A stretch of DNA of 10,008 nucleotides. It comes from an uncultured Lachnospiraceae bacterium. Lineage in GTDB: Bacteria; Bacillota; Clostridia; Lachnospirales; Lachnospiraceae. The notes under the pieces are model-generated. The model worked only from the letters and a program-made list of their open reading frames with translations. It did no database searches and was not told the origin of the DNA. A program made the position numbers and the translations under genes. The DNA is taken from contig CAJUCK010000004.1 of assembly GCA_910585395.1 (NCBI GenBank), positions 33,613 through 43,620 on the forward strand. The letters run 5' to 3'. Positions 5,429 through 10,008 of the stretch are shown here, piece by piece (positions within the stretch are counted from its first letter, which is position 1; the number at the start of each line of letters is the position of its first letter).

Positions 5429-8188
5429 TTAATCTTCAAAATCCTTTTCCCTTAAATACAGATACCCTTCGGGACTGAATTTCTTCCCGCCGAAGAACTT
5501 TTTCAAACCACCATGTTCTGCTCTGCTGATTGCCTCATCCAATATTTCCTTTACCTCTGTAAGAGTGGTCGCTTCATCCAGTTTCTGAATATTGCTGATA
5601 CGGTTGTAAAGGGCCAGTATTCCCATATCGTCAATTTCACACTCTTGCTCCAGAGCATACGCCTTGGCAAATTCCACCAGCTCGTCGCTGGTAAATACTG
5701 GTATCTTAACTCGCTCTGTAAACTTACGGGCAAAATTTGCATCCTGGCTCAGTGCCTTATCAATTCCCTTTCTGGTATCTTCCATAATCACCAAAAGCCC
5801 ATCTGTATTCTGTTCCATCAAAAGAGACAATCCTGTCGCAGTCTTTTTTGAAATATCACCTGCTTTCTCTATAATCAGATATCCACCGGCAACCTTACGG
5901 ATCAACTGGGTCAAATCTTTCTGATTCAGTGATTCTCCGGTGATTTTTCCTACTTTGCCGCCAGGATGTCTGCCGCTTTTTTGAATCGCTTTAATAAAAT
6001 CAGTTGCCAGAACCGTTTTACCGCTGCCTCTGCCGCCAGTAATAAGTATATTTCCGCTGGAGGAAGTGTTATCTTTCCCCTTCCTGTGCAGAGAACCTTC
6101 TAGTACCTGGCAAAGCTGCTGTTCCATACCGGTAATAGGTACAAAATAAGAAAATATTTCCTTCTGTTCCTTGCTAAGTTTTCGAATGTGTTCTTCTGGC
6201 TCCTCAATCTGAAGTTTCGGAATGCTGGCTTTTTCCTCTCTGGATTCGCGGGCTGCCTGAAATACCGAACGCAGATACTTTCCAGCATCTTTCTCATCCT
6301 GTTCATCCGATTTCTCTGCCTCCTGTTCAATAAGTTCCTCCAAAGATGCCTGTGGTTTCAGTGCTTCCTGCGGTTTTGGCAGTTCCTGTGGTTTTGGCGA
6401 TTCCTGTACTCTTGGCGGCTCCTGTGGTTTTGGCGATTCCTGTACTCTTGGCGGTTCCTGTGGTTTCGACGGTTCCTGTGGTTTCGGCGGCTCCTGGTAA
6501 AATTCCCTTTCTGTCTCCTGACTGAAATTTTTGCTGCTTTCACTCTCCCGTTTCATTTTCTCCAAATATTCTTTGGGAATTGGTTCACCTAATATTTTTG
6601 CTGCTTCTTCCCAGCTGGAAATTTTGTCAGAAGTCAAAAACTGCTGCTCGTTATCTTCCGGTATTTGGTCTTTTTCTGGCATAAGACCTTCTTCTGGCAC
6701 ATGAATATCTGGCAGCTGGTCTTCTTCAGATACATTATAATCCTCAGACATCTGCGTTTCTTCCGGCATTTCTGCTTCCTGATACATCTGCATCTCTTCC
6801 GGCATTTCTGCTTCCTGGTACATCTGCATCTCTTCCGGCATTTCTGCTTCCTGATACATCTGCATTTCTTCCGAGACTTCTGTACCTTCTACCAAATCCG
6901 GCCGTATTCCCCGTTCATCTGGCATTAGCTGCCCCGGCGGAAGATTGTGCAGATAACGTTCTGCCAGCAATTCCTGTGGTGAAATACCTGCCTCCAGTTT
7001 GGGAATAATCTCATTGAGCCGTTTTAGCAGTTCCTGTGCCTCCTGCAATGCACGCGCTTTTGCAGAAACCAGTCTTCTCTCCTGAGCGGTAGCCATTGCC
7101 ACCTCAGCCGCCTGTCTGGTTCTCTCCCATTCTGCCAGCACATCTTGAATATCCATCTGTCCATTGACCTGTGGCTCTCTCACTATACCGCCCTGCATAG
7201 ACAAACGAACCTGTCCATCCCAATCCTCTGCCAGCAACTCTTCAAAATCATTTCTCAGAGAACCGTCAATCTCCTCTTCCGTCTCAATATATCCAAACTG
7301 CTCTTCCTCCTCTACCGGACTGTCATCCTCTGACGGCACCTGCAGATAGGGAATCTCTTCCACCATTTTCTTAATATTATCCATGGTGTCACTGACAAGC
7401 TCTTTTGTATTGGCATCCATAATCTGCTGCATACTCCTGGCAATCTCCGCCTGAAGATTAGAAGTATTAAACCTGGCGCTGCCAGAAGCAAGATCAGGAA
7501 TTTTCATCGTCTCCTGAATGATCTCCCCTGATTCCAGCATATCCGTAGGCCGCACTTCCACCACGCCTTCCCGGAACTGCTTGAACTGCCGATACTTTTC
7601 TTCCTGTTCCCTGTTCAATGGCTGATAGAGCATTTTTAATTCCAATGCTTTTTCTACATATTTCCCATCACCAAACCAAAGCACCAGATCATCACAAACC
7701 TCAACACACTTTTCACCGCTGCCGGCACGATGATACAGATAAGCAAGCTCAAACGCCCACTCTTCAATATATTCCCGTTCTTTAAACTCCTCAAGAATGT
7801 CAATAAGTTCCTCAAGTCCTGCGCCGCTGAGCTTAGCAATCTGATACCGAAGTATATATTTCTGATTATCGTAGGGTGCAACCTCAAGAAATTCTTCATA
7901 ATATTCTTTTGCTTCATCTACATTGCCCATTTTCAGAGCAACTAAGGTTAGACGGTACAGTATATTTCTGCCTACTGCTGCACGATCGTATGCCATTAAA
8001 AGAATTTCATGGCTGTCCTCATATCGTTTTATTCTATCATAAATCTCTCCCACCATGCATAATGTTGCTGAACTCTTTACCTTACGCCAGTTAATCGAAT
8101 CTGCAATCTCAGCTGCTTTCTCATAATCTTTCTCTTCTACCAGATTCTTCAACTGTTCCAGTTTTAGCTTATATTCGTATCTATCCAA
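5429..8188 (-). CDS. TPR protein with disordered repeat linker and degenerate CbxX-like AAA domain
   Basis: This 919-residue, mostly acidic protein has no signal peptide or membrane helix. Residues about 1-200 are paired helices of TPR type (EEKDYEKAAEIADSINW, MGNVDEAKEYYEEFLEVAP). Residues 240-420 include coiled-coil-like stretches around 355-400. Residues 430-615 are low complexity, with a 12-residue repeat (440-475) and a Pro/Gln/Glu repeat (568-613). The C-terminus (about 680-890) is an AAA domain: Walker A is GGRGSGKT (718-725), AGGYLIIEKAGDI aligns with AGGVLFIDEAYxL of CbxX/CfqX ATPases, and R821 in NFARKF is the likely arginine finger. The Walker B acidic pair is changed to E774-K775, so hydrolysis may be weak or lost. 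The TTG start follows an in-frame TAG directly and is served by GAGGTGA five bases upstream. The TPR-plus-CbxX order recalls EccA of type VII secretion. The function here is unknown. It is probably co-transcribed with glgB. Confidence 0.85.
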   Translation of the reverse strand: MDRYEYKLKLEQLKNLVEEKDYEKAAEIADSINWRKVKSSATLCMVGEIYDRIKRYEDSHEILLMAYDRAAVGRNILYRLTLVALKMGNVDEAKEYYEEFLEVAPYDNQKYILRYQIAKLSGAGLEELIDILEEFKEREYIEEWAFELAYLYHRAGSGEKCVEVCDDLVLWFGDGKYVEKALELKMLYQPLNREQEEKYRQFKQFREGVVEVRPTDMLESGEIIQETMKIPDLASGSARFNTSNLQAEIARSMQQIMDANTKELVSDTMDNIKKMVEEIPYLQVPSEDDSPVEEEEQFGYIETEEEIDGSLRNDFEELLAEDWDGQVRLSMQGGIVREPQVNGQMDIQDVLAEWERTRQAAEVAMATAQERRLVSAKARALQEAQELLKRLNEIIPKLEAGISPQELLAERYLHNLPPGQLMPDERGIRPDLVEGTEVSEEMQMYQEAEMPEEMQMYQEAEMPEEMQMYQEAEMPEETQMSEDYNVSEEDQLPDIHVPEEGLMPEKDQIPEDNEQQFLTSDKISSWEEAAKILGEPIPKEYLEKMKRESESSKNFSQETEREFYQEPPKPQEPSKPQEPPRVQESPKPQEPPRVQESPKPQELPKPQEALKPQASLEELIEQEAEKSDEQDEKDAGKYLRSVFQAARESREEKASIPKLQIEEPEEHIRKLSKEQKEIFSYFVPITGMEQQLCQVLEGSLHRKGKDNTSSSGNILITGGRGSGKTVLATDFIKAIQKSGRHPGGKVGKITGESLNQKDLTQLIRKVAGGYLIIEKAGDISKKTATGLSLLMEQNTDGLLVIMEDTRKGIDKALSQDANFARKFTERVKIPVFTSDELVEFAKAYALEQECEIDDMGILALYNRISNIQKLDEATTLTEVKEILDEAISRAEHGGLKKFFGGKKFSPEGYLYLREKDFED
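6350..6487. repeat. 18-bp-based Pro/Gln/Glu repeat in the TPR/AAA gene
   Basis: This stretch encodes residues 568-613 of the minus-strand protein, built from six-residue units of the form KPQEPP and RVQESP. On the plus strand it is a run of GG(T/C)TTTGGCG(A/G)(T/C)TCCTGT-like 18-mers alternating with ACTCTTGGCGG variants. The copies are diverged at several positions. It forms part of the flexible linker before the AAA domain. Confidence 0.85.
6761..6868. repeat. 36-bp tandem repeat, 3 near-identical copies, in the TPR/AAA gene
   Basis: Units start at 6761, 6797 and 6833 on the plus strand, each opening TTCCGGCATTTCTGCTTCCT, and differ by only single bases. They encode three copies of EEMQMYQEAEMP (residues 440-475) in the disordered linker. 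A degenerate fourth copy (EETQMSED) follows in the protein. The near identity at DNA level points to recent duplication. Confidence 0.93.
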
Positions 8189-8193
8189 CTATT

Positions 8194-8200
8194 TCACCTC
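8194..8200 (-). promoter_or_regulatory. Ribosome binding site that sets a TTG start for the TPR/AAA gene
   Basis: GAGGTGA on the minus strand ends five bases before the TTG at 8186-8188. The codon just before the TTG is an in-frame TAG, and the next in-frame ATG is 44 codons further in, within the TPR region. TTG is therefore very probably the real start. Confidence 0.8.
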
Positions 8201-8251
8201 AGAATTATGTTAAAAGGTACATTACCCCCGATTATCGTCCATATTACCCAT

Positions 8252-8281
8252 AGTTTAACATATTCTCCCTGCAGATGTCAA
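8252..8281 (-). promoter_or_regulatory. Likely sigma-A promoter for the TPR/AAA-glgB pair
   Basis: On the minus strand a perfect TTGACA (8276-8281) lies 18 bases from TAAACT (8252-8257), a four-of-six match to TATAAT. It begins six bases after the transporter stop codon, in the 98-base gap before the TTG start at 8188. The leader would be about 57 bases. No clear terminator is seen between the transporter gene and this promoter, so read-through from upstream is possible. Confidence 0.55.
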
Positions 8282-8286
8282 AAAAT

Positions 8287-9651
8287 CTATTTCTTCTTCC
8301 TGCTTTTTTTCATATTTTTTGCAACTCTCTGTATTTTATCTTTATCTTTTGTCTGTTTTAATTTAGAAACATATGTTTCTTTCTGATAATCCACCAGCTC
8401 ATTATTCTCGATATCCAGCCTCTCTGCCCAGATGTAATTTTCGCTGTCTAAAGGAAGCTGTTTTTTCTGTATAACATAATTCAAACCTCGCCGCAGTATA
8501 TAGAAAATTACTGCAAACAGCGGAACTCCGATAATCATGCCCGGTATTCCAAATATTCCGCCTCCCAAAAGAATTGCAAACACCACCCAGAATGAGGACA
8601 GCCCCGTAGAATCTCCCAAAATTTTAGGTCCAATGATATTGCCGTCAATCTGCTGTAGCACCAGAATAAAAATCACGAAATATAATCCCTGAATTGGATT
8701 TGCAAGCATAATAAGTATGGTACTCGGAACAGCGCCCAGATAAGGTCCAAAAAAAGGAATGACATTGGTCACACCCACTATCACACTGACCAGTACTGAA
8801 TAAGGCATCTTCATAAAATAAAGACAGATAAAACATAAAATTCCAATAATCAGGGAATCCAGAATCTTACCAGAAATAAAGCCCCCAAAAATTTCATTGC
8901 TTTTGTGAACTGTATGAATCACTGCATTTGCCTTCTTTCCTGTAAACAGAGCATAGACCACTTTCTTACTCTGCCCAATAAAGACCTCTTTGCTCATCAG
9001 CACATAAATAGAAATAATAATGCCAATTACCACATTAAAGAGAATTTTTACCACGCCGATGACCCCTGTCGTCACTCCCGCCACTATATTTTTAGTCTGA
9101 GGAAGGAATTCTGTTCTTGCCCAGTGTTCAAAAAACTCTGTCCCTTTTGTCAGCCCAATTTCCAGGTAACCAGAAATTTCACTTTCATTATCCACATAAT
9201 CACTGATCCAGTCCATAAAACTGTTAACTTGCCGCGGCATCGTACCTATCATACCATTTATGCTCTTATAAAGCTCTGGAATCACCATCTGCAGCAAAAT
9301 CCCAATCACCAGCGTCACAAACAGCAATGCTCCCGCCACGCTGACGCCTCTCACTACTTTCCTTGCCTTATCCTGGTTTTTCATCCTCTGCTGTGCAAAA
9401 GGAAGCAGGTAACGTTCCTCGAAATTCACCACAGGATTAACTAAATAAGCAAGAACCAGCCCGATGGTAATTGGCTGTAGAATCACCATAACTTTATCAA
9501 GAATTTTCGTAAATCCATGATAACGGTATATCAAAAAAAAGAATGAAATAGAACCAACAATCACCAGAAATGAAATGAGCCCGATTGCCAGATAAGGTCT
9601 GATATTCCAATCCATTTTTTCTTCTGTCTGTTTTTTCCCCTGTTCATCCAA
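8287..9651 (-). CDS. AI-2E family transporter (PerM/UPF0118-like membrane protein)
   Basis: This integral membrane protein of 454 residues belongs to the AI-2E (PerM/TqsA) exporter family. Members have been linked to autoinducer-2 or ion transport, but the substrate here is unknown. About eight hydrophobic segments are visible near 19-43, 55-72, 102-124, 196-218, 262-281, 284-303, 308-334 and 355-386. A soluble stretch (about 125-190) falls between the third and fourth, as usual in the family. Signature pieces are NVIPFFGPYLGAVPS (296-310), QQIDGNIIGPKILGDSTGLS (334-353) and GGGIFGIPGMIIGVPLFAV (363-381). The tail is cytoplasmic and very lysine-rich, ending KKSRKKK. The start is uncertain. 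The TTG at 9651 has AGGAGG 11 bases upstream, a rather long spacing, and the in-frame ATG 12 codons later has no good site. The hydratase gene lies upstream, 93 bases away, across a hairpin. Confidence 0.9.
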   Translation of the reverse strand: MDEQGKKQTEEKMDWNIRPYLAIGLISFLVIVGSISFFFLIYRYHGFTKILDKVMVILQPITIGLVLAYLVNPVVNFEERYLLPFAQQRMKNQDKARKVVRGVSVAGALLFVTLVIGILLQMVIPELYKSINGMIGTMPRQVNSFMDWISDYVDNESEISGYLEIGLTKGTEFFEHWARTEFLPQTKNIVAGVTTGVIGVVKILFNVVIGIIISIYVLMSKEVFIGQSKKVVYALFTGKKANAVIHTVHKSNEIFGGFISGKILDSLIIGILCFICLYFMKMPYSVLVSVIVGVTNVIPFFGPYLGAVPSTILIMLANPIQGLYFVIFILVLQQIDGNIIGPKILGDSTGLSSFWVVFAILLGGGIFGIPGMIIGVPLFAVIFYILRRGLNYVIQKKQLPLDSENYIWAERLDIENNELVDYQKETYVSKLKQTKDKDKIQRVAKNMKKSRKKK

Positions 9652-9662
9652 AATTAATGCAA

Positions 9663-9668
9663 CCTCCT
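9663..9668 (-). promoter_or_regulatory. AGGAGG ribosome binding site of the transporter gene
   Basis: A perfect AGGAGG on the minus strand lies 11 bases before the TTG at 9649-9651 and 8 bases before an in-frame ATT. No ATG is in frame at a usual distance. This supports initiation near here rather than at the internal ATG, but leaves TTG against ATT open. Confidence 0.6.
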
Positions 9669-9680
9669 ATTGCTGATTCA

Positions 9681-9720
9681 GGGCATTGCAGAATGCGCTG
9701 CCGCATTGTATGCAATACCC
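9681..9720 (-). other. 40-nt intergenic hairpin between hydratase and transporter genes
   Basis: The minus-strand RNA would form a 10-bp outer stem (GGGUAUUGCA with UGCAAUGCCC, including one G-U pair), a small 3x1 internal loop, a 6-bp inner stem (AAUGCG with CGCAUU) and a GCAG tetraloop. The G-U pair would be a C-A mismatch if the plus strand were transcribed, which points to function in the minus direction. No U-tract follows, so it is not a standard intrinsic terminator. It could be a transcript-end stabiliser, a processing site or a weak terminator. Confidence 0.6.
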
Positions 9721-9744
9721 TGTTGTATCTTAAAGTTTTATGAA

Positions 9745-10008
9745 TTACCCTTTATAATAATTAATCAGGCATCCCTTTAATATAATCGTACGTTCATCTT
9801 CTGTGAGTTCTCCCATCTTCAAGGAAAACTCCTTCAAAGTCCCTTCTTTCACCACATAAGCTGCGATGTCTGTTCTGCACTCTTCCACTGCTTTGCGGAT
9901 ATCTGGGATAAATATATAATCACCATTTGCAAATGGCAGCTCTCCTTCCTGAATCAGGAAAGGAAGCATTCCCCAGTTAATCAGATTAGAGCGGTAACGC
10001 TTAGTCGC
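9745..10008 (-). CDS. Aconitase-family hydratase, C-terminal end (partial)
   Basis: Only the last 87 residues are present and the frame is open to the right edge. The visible part is the C-terminal swivel (LeuD-like, aconitase_C) domain of the aconitase superfamily, whose members isomerise hydroxy-acids such as citrate to isocitrate using a [4Fe-4S] cluster in the missing N-terminal part. KRYRSNLINWGMLPFLI matches the conserved Arg/Ser-Asn-Leu-Ile-Asn/Gly-hydrophobic segment that contributes to the substrate site. The end, LTEDERTIILKGCLINYYKG, matches the usual close of the clostridial aconitate hydratase group. Aconitate hydratase is the most likely activity, but homoaconitase or another dehydratase of the family is not excluded from this fragment. 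The gene is transcribed towards the AI-2E transporter gene, with the 40-nt hairpin just after its end. Confidence 0.85.
   Translation of the reverse strand, partial: ATKRYRSNLINWGMLPFLIQEGELPFANGDYIFIPDIRKAVEECRTDIAAYVVKEGTLKEFSLKMGELTEDERTIILKGCLINYYKG

Noticed and set aside
5409..5439. Longer glgB starting at TTG (5439) and overlapping the upstream gene
   Set aside because: The AGGAG site fits the ATG at 5409, and the extra ten residues are not part of the conserved enzyme.
6350..6868. CRISPR-like array from the spaced repeats
   Set aside because: The repeats are in frame, multiples of three, without unique spacers, and encode low-complexity protein.
8905..9444. 179-codon open frame on the plus strand, His/Cys-rich
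   Set aside because: It is antisense to the AI-2E transporter gene. Its composition reflects reversed membrane-helix codons.

Overview
The window looks like chromosomal sequence from a low-to-mid GC Gram-positive anaerobe of the Clostridia, most likely a Lachnospiraceae gut-type bacterium. This is an inference. It rests on strong GGAGG-type ribosome binding sites, frequent TTG starts, an anaerobic-type cobaltochelatase (CbiK) and a clostridial-type aconitase-family hydratase. The amino-acid style of the hypothetical proteins also fits. No rRNA, tRNA, CRISPR array, transposase or phage gene is visible, so this is ordinary core-like chromosome with a few lineage-specific proteins.

Left block (1-2388, all minus strand, read right to left). 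A 228-residue protein with three tandem Gly/Pro/Trp repeats is followed 39 bases later by a class I SAM-dependent methyltransferase. The methyltransferase overlaps by 20 bases the start of a membrane-anchored protein of unknown function that runs off the left edge. The spacing suggests one transcription unit. A possible sporulation-type -10 sequence (CATATAGTA) lies just upstream of the repeat protein, without a clear -35 partner.

Centre (2389-3516). A divergent intergenic region carries a good sigma-A promoter (TTGATT-17-TATAAT) driving a stand-alone cbiK gene on the plus strand. A perfect 11-bp stem flanked by A6 and T5 runs ends cbiK and can serve as a bidirectional terminator for the convergent gene pair.

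Right block (3517-10008, all minus strand). Read in transcription order, the genes are an aconitase-family hydratase (only its C-terminal end is present), an AI-2E/PerM-type membrane transporter, a 919-residue protein and a glycogen branching enzyme (glgB). The 919-residue protein has TPR-like helices, a disordered repeat-rich linker and a CbxX/CfqX-like AAA domain. It and glgB are only 19 bases apart and probably co-transcribed from a promoter just after the transporter gene. A 40-nt hairpin without a U-tract separates the hydratase from the transporter.

The most unusual item is the 919-residue protein. It has an intact Walker A, but its Walker B acidic pair is changed to Glu-Lys, and its TPR-plus-CbxX layout recalls EccA of type VII secretion. 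I found no evidence of a complete novel defence or mobile system.
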